The notes under the pieces are model-generated. The model had not been told where the DNA came from. It worked only from the letters and a program-made list of their open reading frames with translations, and ran no database searches. The position numbers were made by a program, and so were the translations under genes. Below, in pieces: positions 33,941 to 43,906 of a DNA stretch of 64,000 bases. Source of the stretch: Mycolicibacterium aichiense (lineage in GTDB: Bacteria > Actinomycetota > Actinomycetes > Mycobacteriales > Mycobacteriaceae). The number at the start of each line of letters is the position of its first letter. The stretch's first letter is position 1. The stretch is taken from assembly GCF_010726245.1 (NCBI RefSeq), contig NZ_AP022561.1:4712001-4776000 (forward strand), written 5' to 3'.

Positions 33941-34963
33941 TCAGTTGCCGTCTTCGCCTGCGAAGGTGTGCGACCGCAGCTTGTGGGTGCCTTCGAGGTC
34001 GTCGCGGATGGCTTCTTGGGCGGCCGGGGGCAGGGTGTGCAGGATCTGACGCACCCGATCCTGGCGGCGCTTGACCGCGGTGCGCTCCGGGATACCCGGG
34101 GTGACCGTCAGCTGCGGGGGAACGCCCTCGATCTCCTCGACACCACCGTCGTGGTGACCGGCATCAACCATGGCCTGCTCTTCGGCCATGGTGGCTTCGT
34201 CCTTTTCCTCCGACATACCGATCGGGCCGATCCGGCGACCATTGAGGAACTGGCGCACCACCGGCTCCTCGGAGGTCAACAGGACCTCACGCGGACCGAA
34301 CATCACCAAGTGCTTACGGAACAGCATGCCGATGTTGTCGGGCACCGTACGGGCGATGTTGATGTTGTGCGTCACGATCAGGATCGTGGCATCGATCTGG
34401 GCGTTGATGTCGATCAGCAACTGGGACAGGTACGCGGTGCGGACCGGGTCCAGACCGGAGTCGGGCTCATCGCAGAGGATGATCTGCGGATCCAGCACCA
34501 GCGAGCGGGCCAGGCCGGCACGCTTGCGCATACCGCCGGAGATCTCACCGGGGAACTTGTTCTCATCGCCGCCCAAGCCGACCATGTCCAGCTTTTCCAT
34601 CACGATCTGACGGATCTCGGATTCCTTCTTCTTCGTGTGCTCACGAAGCGGGAAGGCGGTGTTGTCGAACAGGTTCATCGAGCCGAACAGCGCACCGTCC
34701 TGGAACATCACGCCGAACAGCGTGCGGATCTCGTAGAGCTCCCTGGCCGAGCACTCGATGATGTTGGTGCCATCGACAATGATCTTGCCGCGCTCGGGAC
34801 GCAGCAGACCGATCAACGACTTCAAGAACACTGATTTACCGGTACCCGACGGACCCAGCAGCACGCTGACCTCACCGGCGGGGATATCGAGGGTCACGTC
34901 TTCCCAAATTCGCTGGGAACCAAATGACTTAGTCAACCCCTCGACCTGAATAGCAATACCCAC
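33941..34963 (-). CDS. mceG: Mce-transporter ATP-binding protein MceG (Mkl)
   Basis: A 340-residue ABC ATPase that powers the Mce lipid/cholesterol importers of mycobacteria. Walker A is GPSGTGKS (37-44), the signature is ISGGMRKRAGLARS, Walker B is IILCDEPDSGLD, and the H-loop is IVTHN. After about residue 240 there is the C-terminal extension specific to this protein (RRIGPIGMSEEKDEATMAEEQ...), which is thought to affect stability and partner binding. GTG at 34963 is chosen with GGAAGGA 6 bp upstream, giving MGIAIQVEGLTKSFG; the in-frame GTG at 34984 precedes the ribosome site. No mce operon is in the window, as is usual: one MceG serves several. Confidence 0.97.
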   Translation of the reverse strand: MGIAIQVEGLTKSFGSQRIWEDVTLDIPAGEVSVLLGPSGTGKSVFLKSLIGLLRPERGKIIVDGTNIIECSARELYEIRTLFGVMFQDGALFGSMNLFDNTAFPLREHTKKKESEIRQIVMEKLDMVGLGGDENKFPGEISGGMRKRAGLARSLVLDPQIILCDEPDSGLDPVRTAYLSQLLIDINAQIDATILIVTHNINIARTVPDNIGMLFRKHLVMFGPREVLLTSEEPVVRQFLNGRRIGPIGMSEEKDEATMAEEQAMVDAGHHDGGVEEIEGVPPQLTVTPGIPERTAVKRRQDRVRQILHTLPPAAQEAIRDDLEGTHKLRSHTFAGEDGN

Positions 34964-35154
34964 GCCAGATCCTTCCGCCCACACCGGTCAGCCACCGCCG
35001 CGGTGGCCTGTGGTTTGAGTCACTGTAGCGCACGGCCTCTCCTGTCACTCGGGTTGTGTCACTACGGTTATTGACGCTCGTAAAACTGTGATGGTCCCGT
35101 TCGAGCCGCCGGCGAACCGTTGCGGTGACTGCACGGAGGCGTCCGATAACGAGA

Positions 35155-35180
35155 AGGCCCCCGGACGAATCCGGGGGCCT
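35155..35180 (-). terminator. Intrinsic terminator after rplL
   Basis: A perfect 11-bp stem AGGCCCCCGGA / TCCGGGGGCCT with a CGAA loop lies 18 bp after the rplL stop. It has only a short T content after the stem, but position and stability make termination likely. Confidence 0.8.
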
Positions 35181-35198
35181 CCTTGCGTGATACCGAAA

Positions 35199-35588
<390 letters not shown>

Positions 35589-35635
35589 GGTGATTCCTAT
35601 CTATCTGTGGGGTGGGGTTTGAGTTGTGCGGAGGG

Positions 35636-36163
35636 TTATGCGGAACCCTCTGCGGCCTTCTTGTCTTGCAGAGCTGCGGCCAGGCGCGCGATCTGGGACG
35701 CGGGCGCGACGAACAGCGCCGCGGCCTGGGACTGCTTCGCCTTCATTGCGCCGGCCAGCTTGGACAGCAGCACCTCGCGCGACTCGAGATCGGCGATGCG
35801 CTCGACCTCGGAGACGGTCAGCGCGCGACCGTCCATGTAGCCGCCCTTGATGACCAGTGCCTTGTTCTCCTTGGCGAACTTCTTGATCGCCTTGGCGGCG
35901 TCAACGGGCTCGCCCTGGATGAACGCGATGGCGGTCGGACCGGCGAAGAGATCGTCGAGACCCTCGACACCCGCCTCGGACGCCGCACGCTTCACCAAGG
36001 TGTTCTTGGCGACCGTGTAGCTGGCCCCGGCACCCAGTGACCTACGCAGCTCGGCAAGGTTGGACACCGTCAGGCCGCGGTACTCGGTGACGACGGTGGC
36101 CGTCGCCTCCTTGAACTTCTCGGCGATGTCGGCGACCGCGGTGGCCTTTTCAGGCTTAGCCAT
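35636..36163 (-). CDS. rplJ: 50S ribosomal protein L10
   Basis: A 175-residue stalk-base protein that binds 23S rRNA and carries L7/L12 dimers on its C-terminal helix. [33 protein letters not shown] and the tail [16 protein letters not shown] are typical. ATG at 36163 follows AGGAGG; the open frame upstream is the leader. In many bacteria L10 bound to L12 represses translation of its own operon through the leader, and two hairpins in the leader here could serve that. Confidence 0.98.
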   Translation of the reverse strand: MAKPEKATAVADIAEKFKEATATVVTEYRGLTVSNLAELRRSLGAGASYTVAKNTLVKRAASEAGVEGLDDLFAGPTAIAFIQGEPVDAAKAIKKFAKENKALVIKGGYMDGRALTVSEVERIADLESREVLLSKLAGAMKAKQSQAAALFVAPASQIARLAAALQDKKAAEGSA

Positions 36164-36180
36164 GCTTGCCTCCTCGTGAT

Positions 36181-36256
36181 GGTTGGGACGTCCACCAACC
36201 GACGAGCGAGAAGAGCCAGAAATCACAAACGCCCCGACACAGGACTGGTCGGGGCG
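36181..36256 (-). promoter_or_regulatory. rplJ: rplJ leader hairpins, possible L10 autoregulatory leader
   Basis: Two stems lie upstream of rplJ. The distal one pairs CGCCCCGAC (36230-36238) with GTCGGGGCG (36248-36256). The proximal one pairs GGTTGG (36181-36186) with CCAACC (36195-36200) around GACGTC, about 10 bp from the ribosome site. They could form an L10-binding leader or an attenuator. No long T-run follows, which makes a plain terminator less likely. Confidence 0.5.
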
Positions 36257-36408
36257 CACAGAAAAATACTGTTACCTCGTCCTCCTGCGTGGGCCGCCCG
36301 GGAATCCGGGACCTTCAACCGATTGCTCGGTGACCGACGGTCTTCGGTGGAACTGAGCAAGGATAGCGTGCGCTGCCCGGATCAGCCAAAACGCCCGCGA
36401 GCGCCTGG

Positions 36409-37308
36409 TCAGCCGCGCAGCAGGGCGGCCGCCCCGACCAGGCCCGCCTCCCCGCCCAGCGCGGCGGGGACCACGCGCAGCCCAGAGAGGAACCCCAGCC
36501 CGGCGAACGTACGCAACTCTTCGTGCAGCGGATCGAACAACACCGGCCCGGCTTTGGCCACTCCACCGCCGAGAACGACGAGATCGAGGTCGCAGACGGC
36601 TCCCACCGAGGCGATCATCGCGGCGACGGCCCGGGCACCCCGTCGGAACGCCGCCAGCGCCACCTCGTTTCCGGACGCCGCGGCGTCGGCCAGTTCCTTG
36701 GCGTCGGCACCGTCCCAGCCCTGCGACCTGGCCCACTGGGCAAGGTGCGGTCCGCTGGCGATCGCCTCGACGCAACCGCGGCCGCCGCAGGTGCACGGTG
36801 GCCCGTCGATGTCGACGACGACGTGGCCGACGTGACCGGCGTTGCCGGTGCGCCCGTGGTACGGCGCACCGTCGAGGATCAGCCCGCCGCCGATTCCGGT
36901 GGACACCACCATGCCGAGCAGGAACGCCGCACCTTGGCCGGCCCCGCGCCAGTGCTCGCCCAGCGCCATGCACAGCCCGTCGCCGGCCATCCGAACGGGT
37001 ACATCGGGGACCGCGCTCATCACTCGGTCGCGGATCGGGAAGCCGCGCCACGCAGGCATATTGATCGGGCTCATTGATTGGGTGGGCAGATCGATGGGAC
37101 CCGGCGCAGCGATCCCGACGCCGTCGACTGCACCGCCGGCCGCGGCGAGTGCGTCGTCGATGGTGCGGAGGGTGACCGCCCACACCTGATCGGGGTCGTG
37201 GGTGCGTGGGGTCGGCTGACGGGTTTGAAACAGCAAACGACCGTCGGGGTCGACGAGGCCGGCGGCGATCTTCGTGCCGCCGATGTCGACTGCGAGCGTG
37301 GTGGCCAT
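36409..37308 (-). CDS. ROK family sugar kinase (glucokinase-like)
   Basis: A 299-residue sugar kinase of the ROK family, phosphorylating a hexose with ATP. TTLAVDIGGTKIAAGL gives the phosphate-binding loop, STGIGGGLIL the sugar-side loop, GHVGHVVVD the catalytic Asp region, and CTCGGRGCVEAIASG the family zinc site (CxCGxxGCxE). ATG at 37308 overlaps the upstream stop (TGATG). It is the last gene of a chain EEP protein-mannosidase-Rv0649-like-kinase and corresponds to Rv0650. With the mannosidase upstream, mannose or glucose is a reasonable substrate, but the sequence does not decide. Confidence 0.93.
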   Translation of the reverse strand: MATTLAVDIGGTKIAAGLVDPDGRLLFQTRQPTPRTHDPDQVWAVTLRTIDDALAAAGGAVDGVGIAAPGPIDLPTQSMSPINMPAWRGFPIRDRVMSAVPDVPVRMAGDGLCMALGEHWRGAGQGAAFLLGMVVSTGIGGGLILDGAPYHGRTGNAGHVGHVVVDIDGPPCTCGGRGCVEAIASGPHLAQWARSQGWDGADAKELADAAASGNEVALAAFRRGARAVAAMIASVGAVCDLDLVVLGGGVAKAGPVLFDPLHEELRTFAGLGFLSGLRVVPAALGGEAGLVGAAALLRG

Positions 37309-37922
37309 CAGTGTTTGTGGGTGTTGTCGGGCTGACGCGGGTCGCCGGGGTGCTCGTAGCCGGGGGCCAGCCACACCAGCTCGGCGTGCCGCTGGCCGAG
37401 CCACATCCGGAAATGACGCCGCCGGGCCGCACCGAGCAGCAGCGCCGCGATCAGCGGTCGCACGTCGGCCGGCTCGGGCTCACTGGCCACCCGCCAGCCA
37501 CCGGTGCCGGCGAAGCGCAGGAACCGCCGCGGATTTCTGGCGTGGAAGTCCGTCACGGCGTCGTCGTCGACCTCGACGCCGTCGGTGATGTGCGCGAAAA
37601 CCGCCCGGGCGATCGGGGTCGCCAGGACCGCGGCGGCAATGCTGCCGATCTCGAGCCGCGCGGTGGGGTCGGGAAGCAGGTCGTCCTCGGCGGGCGTCGT
37701 CTCGGTCACTCTCACCCCGAGCGCTTCGGCTTCGCGGGCCACCAACTTCTCGGCGACCAGCAGTTGGGTGAGCCAGCGCCGCAGTTGGCGCCCTTCACTC
37801 GTGTGGGGTCGGGGCAGCGGGGGCAGCGCCGCGACTTGGGGTGCGGCGCGCAGTGCCGCCTCGCGGTCGTCGACCTCGCCGACCTCGACATCCACCCCGG
37901 CAACGGTGGCGGCCAGGCTCAT
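37308..37922 (-). CDS. Rv0649-like protein of unclear function
   Basis: A 204-residue protein. The positional equivalent in M. tuberculosis, Rv0649, is called FabD2 (malonyl-CoA:ACP transacylase), but this sequence has no GHSLG-type nucleophile motif and is far shorter than FabD. Its helical make-up (RQLRRWLTQLLVAEKLVAREA, then VEVDDDAVTDFHARNPRRF) is more like the chaperone-type N-terminal part of SurA/PpiC peptidyl-prolyl isomerases, without the isomerase domain and without a signal peptide. The ATG overlaps the mannosidase stop (ATGA) and its own stop overlaps the kinase start, so it is made with both. Perhaps an assembly or stability partner of the mannosidase. Confidence 0.85.
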   Translation of the reverse strand: MSLAATVAGVDVEVGEVDDREAALRAAPQVAALPPLPRPHTSEGRQLRRWLTQLLVAEKLVAREAEALGVRVTETTPAEDDLLPDPTARLEIGSIAAAVLATPIARAVFAHITDGVEVDDDAVTDFHARNPRRFLRFAGTGGWRVASEPEPADVRPLIAALLLGAARRRHFRMWLGQRHAELVWLAPGYEHPGDPRQPDNTHKH

Positions 37923-40900
37923 CGGACCGTCACCGCCACCGTGGGTGTGTAAAGCAACCGGCCCGCGCACCCGATGCGGACCACCGCCCACCACTGCCCT
38001 GGAGTCGTCCACGGCGGCGGCGCGATGTCGAAGGCGACCTCGACCTGCGACTTCGCGGCGACGACGGCGCCGCACGAAGCGGGGCCGATCCACTCCCAGG
38101 TCCCCCACGGACTGATCAGGTGGGCTTCCAGCGACAAGTCGGTGTGCGCGGCGCTGCCGACCGTGACGGCCAGACGGGCCCGCTCCCCGGCGGCGACGAC
38201 GATGTCGGACGGCTCGCCGACCAGCTGCACCAGCGTGCCGGCGGGACCGACCGAGACCACGCAGACGTCTTCGACGGGTTGTTGCCATGCCACGGGCACG
38301 TCCCCGGACAAGGTGAGCTGTGCGCGGATGGGGTAGTCACCAGCCTCCGCATCCGGCGGTGCGGTTACGACGATCTCGGCTTCCCGGTGATGGCCGGTCG
38401 TCAGTTCGAAGGGCAGCACCTCCGGTTCGACGGTCCAGCCGCGCGGCCCGCGCAGTCGCACCTGTCCGGCCAGGGTCGCGTCGCTGCAGTCGCTGGCGGC
38501 GGTCAGGCGCAGCCGTACGGTGTGACCGGGATCGACGGTGACGGCTTCGGGGTGCAGATGCGCGACGGCAGGCAGGCCGCCCAGTGGCGCCGGGCCGCGG
38601 TTGTGTAACCAGTAGCGGGCGTACAACGGCTGCGCGTTCTCGGTGTCCGGGGCAAGTGCGGCACCGTCGGCGTCCAGCACGGCGTGAACGTTCAGGCGGG
38701 CCAGCAGGGTCGCGATCTGGTAGCCGTGCAGCCGCAGCGGCTGCGCGGTGGAGCCACGGGCGGCTTCCAGCAGGTCAGCCGACACCACCGCCGACACGGC
38801 GCCCACCCCCGACGACAACGCGACTTCGGTTGTCGCACCTCTGGTTTCGACGAGCCGGATGGTGACGTCCTCGGGGTCGACGGGGGCGGAACTCCCCGCG
38901 GCGGTCGGGTTGCCGCCGATCTTGAGGGCGGCAAGATGGAGGGCGCCGGCCGGTTCGACGCGCAGCAGCGAGCCCTCGGGGGCCAGGGTCTCCACCCCAT
39001 CATCCGCCACCACGCACACCATAGGATGGGCGAACTCGGCACTGCGGGAAGGCATCTCGACGCAACGCCAGTCACCGCGGCCGGACACCAGAGCGAAGTC
39101 GAAGGTGTGCGTCCAATGCTGCAGCTGGAAGTTGGAACCGTCAGGGGCGGTGCGCCGCGGCGGGTCGATCCACACCCCGGAGGGCCAGCCGGTGCACGAC
39201 CGCATCAGCGAGCTGTGCAGCGTCTGGTCGGGTTCGACGGCGAAGCCCGGTACGCCGCGGTTGAGCAGGGCGACGGTGCGCGACTCGAACTCGCCGAGGC
39301 CGGAGGGCACCTCCTGGCTGACATCGATCTGGGCGTCACCCAGATCCTCGACCACGGCGGCGACGGCCCCTTCTCCGGCGACGACGAGCACCGGTAACGC
39401 GAGCACGCCGCGCAAGTCGGCGTCGGGCTGCCATACCGCCGTCAGCGGCTTACCCGCCGGGACCCAGACCCGCGCCCGCCCGGACTGCGAAAGCTGTTGG
39501 CGTAGCTCAGCGGTGTAGACCGGATCCGCCGCGGCGAGCACGGCGGCAGTGAACGCATTGCTCTCCGGGCCGCCCAATGCGATCCGGGCGTCCGGCAGGT
39601 TGGAATCGACGTCGAGGTGCCCGTAGCGCGGGTGTCCGGCGGCGCTGCAGGTGGCCGTCACCCCGGCGCGCACCAGGGCGACCATCAGCTCGCGGGCCTC
39701 GGAGGTGTCCTCGGTGGGGACGACGACTTCGGCCACCGACACGGCCCGCATGTCGGAGCCGACTTGAATCCGGAGCGCCGACGACAAGCCGAACCATCCT
39801 TGCGCCGGATTATCCAGTGTCCATGGGTGTTTGGCGGAGTCGACAGCGCGATCCTCCCCCGTCCCGTGGTCGTGCAGCAGCCCGAAACCGCGTCCGATCA
39901 CGGCGCCACCGACCTCGCTGACCGGCAGCGCACCGGGTACCGGACAGGGCCAGCGCAGCCGTACCAGCCGGTCGGCTCCGGTGAACTCGTCGATGGTGGT
40001 ACTGGTGTCCACCCGGTCCATGCCGTGCCACAGCGTCAGCACCTGGGTGTAGCGCAGCAGCTCGCCGATCCGGCCGGTCACGACAAGCCGCTGGCCGAGC
40101 GGGCTGTGATAGGCCTGAACCGAATCCGCAACGGCTGCAGACGAACACGTGACGGGGCCGGTCGGCAACAGATGCCACGGCCCCTCCCCCGCCTGCGGGT
40201 GTGCGGGATACTCGTCGTAGACGGCCAGTTCGTTGCCGACGCGACCCTGCGCGATCAGTTCCCGCTCGGTCGCCACCTCCACCAGCGACACCACGGCACC
40301 CCCGCGAGCCGGGTCGACCCGCAACCGGTGGTGGGAGTTGGCGATCTCGAAACCGTCGACAGCGCGCCAGCCGGTCGGCTCCTGCGCGGCCACCAGCTGG
40401 TAGCTGCGCCAGCCGAGGGAATCGACGTCGTCGGCCCGAAAGCTCACCAGGTGGCCGTCGTCGGAGACCACGGCGGGATGCGACACCCCCGCGGGGTCCA
40501 CCACCGCAACTCCGGGACCCACCGGCGTCGTCAGATGGGCCGTCACGATATCGGTTCGCTTGTGCGCCAACGGATTCCACACGACTACTGAGCCAGACTC
40601 GGGTGCGACGGCCCGCGACAGCAGCTCCAGCGCCCCCGATCGGGCGGCCGAACCGAGCTCCCACGCGTCGCGCCAGCTGGTCAGCAGGTCGAGGTACACC
40701 TGATCGGATTCCGAGCCGGTGATGCCGTCATGGTGGGCGCCGTAGGCCAGCTGCACCCAGGCCTTGGCCAGGGCGGCCTCCGGATAGCGGGCACCGGAGA
40801 GCAGCGCCGCGAACACGGCGAACCGCTCGGCACCCAGCACCACATCCTCGGCGGCCCGGTTGGCCTGCTTGGTGTCGATGTACGACACGTCCTTGCCCGT

Positions 40901-42106
40901 ATAGATCGGGTTCATGTCCCGGGTCTGCGGTGACGGCGCCACCCCGCGCTGCGCGGTCTCCGCACGTACGGCGGCGAAGAACTCCGACGGCAGAGCGCAG
41001 ACGAACCGCGGCCAGGTGTAGCGGGCGTTCCAGTCGCGGTGGATCTCGGTGACCCACGCGTTGGGCGGGGTGTAGTCGGTACCGACCGGCAGCAGCACAT
41101 TGCGGGTCAGTGCCACCGATTTCAGTTCGGCGAACAGGTGATAGGTGGCCTGCTCGGCGTCAGCAAGCGTCGCCGCGGAGTCCATCCACCAGCCGGCCGA
41201 GTAGTGCGCAGGCATGTAGTGCGTCAGCAGCCCGAGTCCCGACGGCGCGATCCACTCGAACTCGCTCGGGAACTGCATGCGCCTGGGGTCGCCGTCGGCT
41301 GCCATCGGTCCCCACTGGTGGTGCGGTCCGCGGGCCCACGAACTCGACGTCAGTCCGGCGTCGGCGGCCATGCCCGGGAATTGCGGATCGTGCCCGAACA
41401 CGTCGAGCTGCCAGGCGGTCGCCGGGTCGGCACCCAGCACGTCGCGCTGATACCCGACGCCGTGCACGAAGTTGCGGATCGCGGTCTCGGCGCCGACCAG
41501 GTTGGTGTTCGGCTCGTTGTAGGTCCCGCCCATCACCTCCACCCGGGCGTCGGCGATGAACCGGCGCAGATCGGCACGGTCTTCCGGATGGGTGTCGAAA
41601 TAGGGCTTGAGATAGTCGACTTCGGCGAGCACGAACTTGTAATGCGGGTCGCGGCGGGCCATTTCGAGGTGGGCGGCCACCAAGGCGAACCCGTTGTCCT
41701 GCCGGGCCCGTCCGGGCGGATCCTCGGTCCACACGCTGGTGTAGGCGGCCTGGGTGTTCCACCACACCGGGTCGTAGTGGAAGTGGCTGACCATGTACAT
41801 GGTCCAGCCCGGTTCGGCGACGGTGAGCTGGAAGGGGAATTCGACGTCATCGCCGACCGCGCGGGCCGCCCGAAGATCGCCGGGCTCCGGCCGCTCGATC
41901 CGGACCGGCACCTCCGCCACCCCGTCGCCGCGCGGCACCGCCACCCTGTCGGACTGCACGCCGTCGCCGAGTATCCGCAGAGTGCCGGCGTCGGCCGCGC
42001 TGTAACCGACGCGGACCACCTGAAGCGGCGCATCGGGCGGTCCGACGAAGAGCTCCGTCGACTCCGCGGAGGTTATCCGCACGTCAGCAATGTACGGCCC
42101 CGTCAC
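37919..42106 (-). CDS. GH38-type alpha-mannosidase
   Basis: A 1395-residue glycoside hydrolase. The GH38 catalytic domain starts with HFHYDPVW (108-115, metal-binding His and Asp). The nucleophile Asp235 lies in WQLDVFGHD, as in retaining GH38 enzymes, and YNEPNTNL (196-203) and GAHHDGITGSE follow in order. The middle and C-terminal parts are beta-sandwich domains; the last 130 residues resemble an NEW3/NPCBM-associated domain. No signal peptide is evident, so it is probably cytoplasmic. GTG at 42106 starts 3 bp after the upstream stop. It corresponds to Rv0648 (about 1,200 residues, from memory), so this copy is longer. The substrate, perhaps mannose-containing oligosaccharides from cell-wall turnover, is inferred. 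Confidence 0.95.
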   Translation of the reverse strand: MTGPYIADVRITSAESTELFVGPPDAPLQVVRVGYSAADAGTLRILGDGVQSDRVAVPRGDGVAEVPVRIERPEPGDLRAARAVGDDVEFPFQLTVAEPGWTMYMVSHFHYDPVWWNTQAAYTSVWTEDPPGRARQDNGFALVAAHLEMARRDPHYKFVLAEVDYLKPYFDTHPEDRADLRRFIADARVEVMGGTYNEPNTNLVGAETAIRNFVHGVGYQRDVLGADPATAWQLDVFGHDPQFPGMAADAGLTSSSWARGPHHQWGPMAADGDPRRMQFPSEFEWIAPSGLGLLTHYMPAHYSAGWWMDSAATLADAEQATYHLFAELKSVALTRNVLLPVGTDYTPPNAWVTEIHRDWNARYTWPRFVCALPSEFFAAVRAETAQRGVAPSPQTRDMNPIYTGKDVSYIDTKQANRAAEDVVLGAERFAVFAALLSGARYPEAALAKAWVQLAYGAHHDGITGSESDQVYLDLLTSWRDAWELGSAARSGALELLSRAVAPESGSVVVWNPLAHKRTDIVTAHLTTPVGPGVAVVDPAGVSHPAVVSDDGHLVSFRADDVDSLGWRSYQLVAAQEPTGWRAVDGFEIANSHHRLRVDPARGGAVVSLVEVATERELIAQGRVGNELAVYDEYPAHPQAGEGPWHLLPTGPVTCSSAAVADSVQAYHSPLGQRLVVTGRIGELLRYTQVLTLWHGMDRVDTSTTIDEFTGADRLVRLRWPCPVPGALPVSEVGGAVIGRGFGLLHDHGTGEDRAVDSAKHPWTLDNPAQGWFGLSSALRIQVGSDMRAVSVAEVVVPTEDTSEARELMVALVRAGVTATCSAAGHPRYGHLDVDSNLPDARIALGGPESNAFTAAVLAAADPVYTAELRQQLSQSGRARVWVPAGKPLTAVWQPDADLRGVLALPVLVVAGEGAVAAVVEDLGDAQIDVSQEVPSGLGEFESRTVALLNRGVPGFAVEPDQTLHSSLMRSCTGWPSGVWIDPPRRTAPDGSNFQLQHWTHTFDFALVSGRGDWRCVEMPSRSAEFAHPMVCVVADDGVETLAPEGSLLRVEPAGALHLAALKIGGNPTAAGSSAPVDPEDVTIRLVETRGATTEVALSSGVGAVSAVVSADLLEAARGSTAQPLRLHGYQIATLLARLNVHAVLDADGAALAPDTENAQPLYARYWLHNRGPAPLGGLPAVAHLHPEAVTVDPGHTVRLRLTAASDCSDATLAGQVRLRGPRGWTVEPEVLPFELTTGHHREAEIVVTAPPDAEAGDYPIRAQLTLSGDVPVAWQQPVEDVCVVSVGPAGTLVQLVGEPSDIVVAAGERARLAVTVGSAAHTDLSLEAHLISPWGTWEWIGPASCGAVVAAKSQVEVAFDIAPPPWTTPGQWWAVVRIGCAGRLLYTPTVAVTVR

Positions 42107-42109
42107 CGG

Positions 42110-42877
42110 TCAGCGGAGCGACACGTCGATCACGAGCGGGCGATGGTCGGAGACGGGCAGCACAGGTGTGCCGGCCTCGGTGGCGACCAGACCGTCATGG
42201 TCGGTGAGGATGTGGTCGAGCTGACGGTCTGGGCAGTGCCGCGGAAATGTCGGCGCGCTGGCCAGCGAACGCAGACCGGTCTGCCGGCTCGGTGACACCC
42301 CCGACATGTTGAGGTCACCCATCAGCACCCGCGGACCGGGCAGCCCGTTCAGATCGCGAATGAGCCGACGCAGCTGGACGCGGTTCCACCCGGGCACGAA
42401 CGACAGGTGCGTGTTGGCGACGGTCATCACGCCGAGCGGGGTGTCCAGCTGTGCGAGCATCGCCGCCCGCGGCTCCTCGTGAACGATCTGCACCCGGTTG
42501 GGGCCGGGCAGATACATCGGGAAGCGGGCCGGAATCCGCGGCAGCCGCAGTACCTGCCAGGAGATCGCCGGATAACGCGACAGCAGCGCGATGCCGTAGC
42601 CGGCCGTCCCTGGTTGCTCGCTACCGGTGGCGGCCATCCAGGTCGCCCCCGGGGTGCCGGAGATCGCGGCTACGAACCGGTGTGCGACGGCGCCCATCGC
42701 CGCGGCCGCGATCGCCGTGAGGTCGGCGAGCGACGAGCGCGGTTGATCGCAGTCGACTTCTTGCAGGGCCAGCACGTCGGGGTTCAGCCGGTGGATGCAC
42801 TCGGACAGCCGCTCCAGATTGACCTGCCCGTCATCCAAGCTGCGACCGTGCAAGATGTTGAAGGTGGCCATCCGCAT
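42110..42877 (-). CDS. Endonuclease/exonuclease/phosphatase (EEP) family hydrolase
   Basis: A 255-residue metal-dependent phosphoesterase. The EEP active site is complete: RMATFNILHG (Asn), LALQEVD (Glu), NTHLSFVPG (His), MGDLNMSG (Asp and Asn), QLDHIL (Asp) and SDHRPLVID (Asp-His). Family members cleave DNA, phosphoinositides, sphingomyelin or cyclic compounds, so the substrate is open. There is no signal peptide. It is 3 bp upstream of the mannosidase and probably cotranscribed; a role in glycan or lipid turnover fits that context but is inference. Confidence 0.9.
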   Translation of the reverse strand: MRMATFNILHGRSLDDGQVNLERLSECIHRLNPDVLALQEVDCDQPRSSLADLTAIAAAAMGAVAHRFVAAISGTPGATWMAATGSEQPGTAGYGIALLSRYPAISWQVLRLPRIPARFPMYLPGPNRVQIVHEEPRAAMLAQLDTPLGVMTVANTHLSFVPGWNRVQLRRLIRDLNGLPGPRVLMGDLNMSGVSPSRQTGLRSLASAPTFPRHCPDRQLDHILTDHDGLVATEAGTPVLPVSDHRPLVIDVSLR

Positions 42878-42906
42878 GGAAAGCAGGTACCCATGTCTGA
42901 TCGGTC

Positions 42907-43860
42907 TTACCGCCTGACGGCACCGGCCAGCAGCGCTGACATCGCCTGCGCCCCCTCGGCGACCTCATCGGATTCGAGGATCTCGAAGGCGACACCCGGC
43001 ATCGCCAGATGCAGCACCAGAGCCTTGGGGTCGTCGGCGCCGGTGACGACAACGCAGGTGGTGGGGCCGTCGTCCTCGATGGTTACTGTCGTCGGCGAGA
43101 AGTGCTGTTCCATAACGCTTTTCGCGGCCTGATAGCGAACCCTGGTGACATAGCGGTAGGGCGAGGTGGTGATGGCGCGACGGACGTAGGCGGCGGCATC
43201 GGGGGCTTCCCGCGCGGTGAAGGTGCTCCCTTTCGCGTGAACCTGAGCCATCCGGTCCAGCCGCAGGCTGCGCCAGTCGGCACGGTCGCGGTCGTAGGCC
43301 AGCAGGTACCACCGCCGTCCGGTGGTCACCAGCTGGTAGGGCTCCAGGCGCCGACTGGTCGGGGCACCGGCCCGGTCCACGTAGTCGACGCCGACGTGTT
43401 CGGAGTCCCGACAGGCACGCGCCAGCGTCATCAGCACCTCGGGATCCACCGGCGACTCGGCTTCACGGGTCAACGTGACGGTGGCGTCGTGCACGGCGGC
43501 GACCTGGGAACGTAGCCGGGCCGGCATCACCTGGTCCAGCTTGGTCAGTGCCCGCAGCGCCGCCTCCCCTACGCCGGCCACGCTGCCACCCGCCGCCAGC
43601 CGCAGACAGACGGCCATCGCTACGGCCTCATCGGAGTCCAACAGCAGCGGAGGCAACGCGGCCCCCGCGCCGAGCTGGTAGCCGCCGCCGTGCCCGGTGC
43701 TGGCGTGGACGGGATACCCGAGGTCACGCAGGCGCTCGACGTCTCGCCGCACGCTGCGGGTGGTGACCCCGAGTCGCTGCGCCAGCTCCTCGCCCGACCA
43801 CACCCGCCTCGATTGCAGTAGGCCGAGCAGCTGCAGCACCCGGCTCGTCGTCTGGGACAT
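42907..43860 (-). CDS. HTH-WYL transcriptional regulator
   Basis: A 317-residue regulator. The N-terminal winged helix (RVLQLLGLLQSRRVWSGEEL, then GVTTRSVRRDVERLRDLGYP) is of the DeoR/HTH_11 type. The WYL domain follows (about 140-225) with YQLVTTGRRWYLLAYDRDR and DWRSLRLDRM, ending in a WCX-type extension. WYL domains bind nucleic acids or small ligands and control phage-defence, DNA-repair and sugar genes. It lies upstream of the EEP-mannosidase chain on the same strand and divergent from the mdlC-like gene, so either could be a target. Confidence 0.92.
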   Translation of the reverse strand: MSQTTSRVLQLLGLLQSRRVWSGEELAQRLGVTTRSVRRDVERLRDLGYPVHASTGHGGGYQLGAGAALPPLLLDSDEAVAMAVCLRLAAGGSVAGVGEAALRALTKLDQVMPARLRSQVAAVHDATVTLTREAESPVDPEVLMTLARACRDSEHVGVDYVDRAGAPTSRRLEPYQLVTTGRRWYLLAYDRDRADWRSLRLDRMAQVHAKGSTFTAREAPDAAAYVRRAITTSPYRYVTRVRYQAAKSVMEQHFSPTTVTIEDDGPTTCVVVTGADDPKALVLHLAMPGVAFEILESDEVAEGAQAMSALLAGAVRR

Positions 43861-43906
43861 GGCAACAGCCTGCCAAAGTCTTAGGACAGATTCGGGCCGT
43901 TAACCG

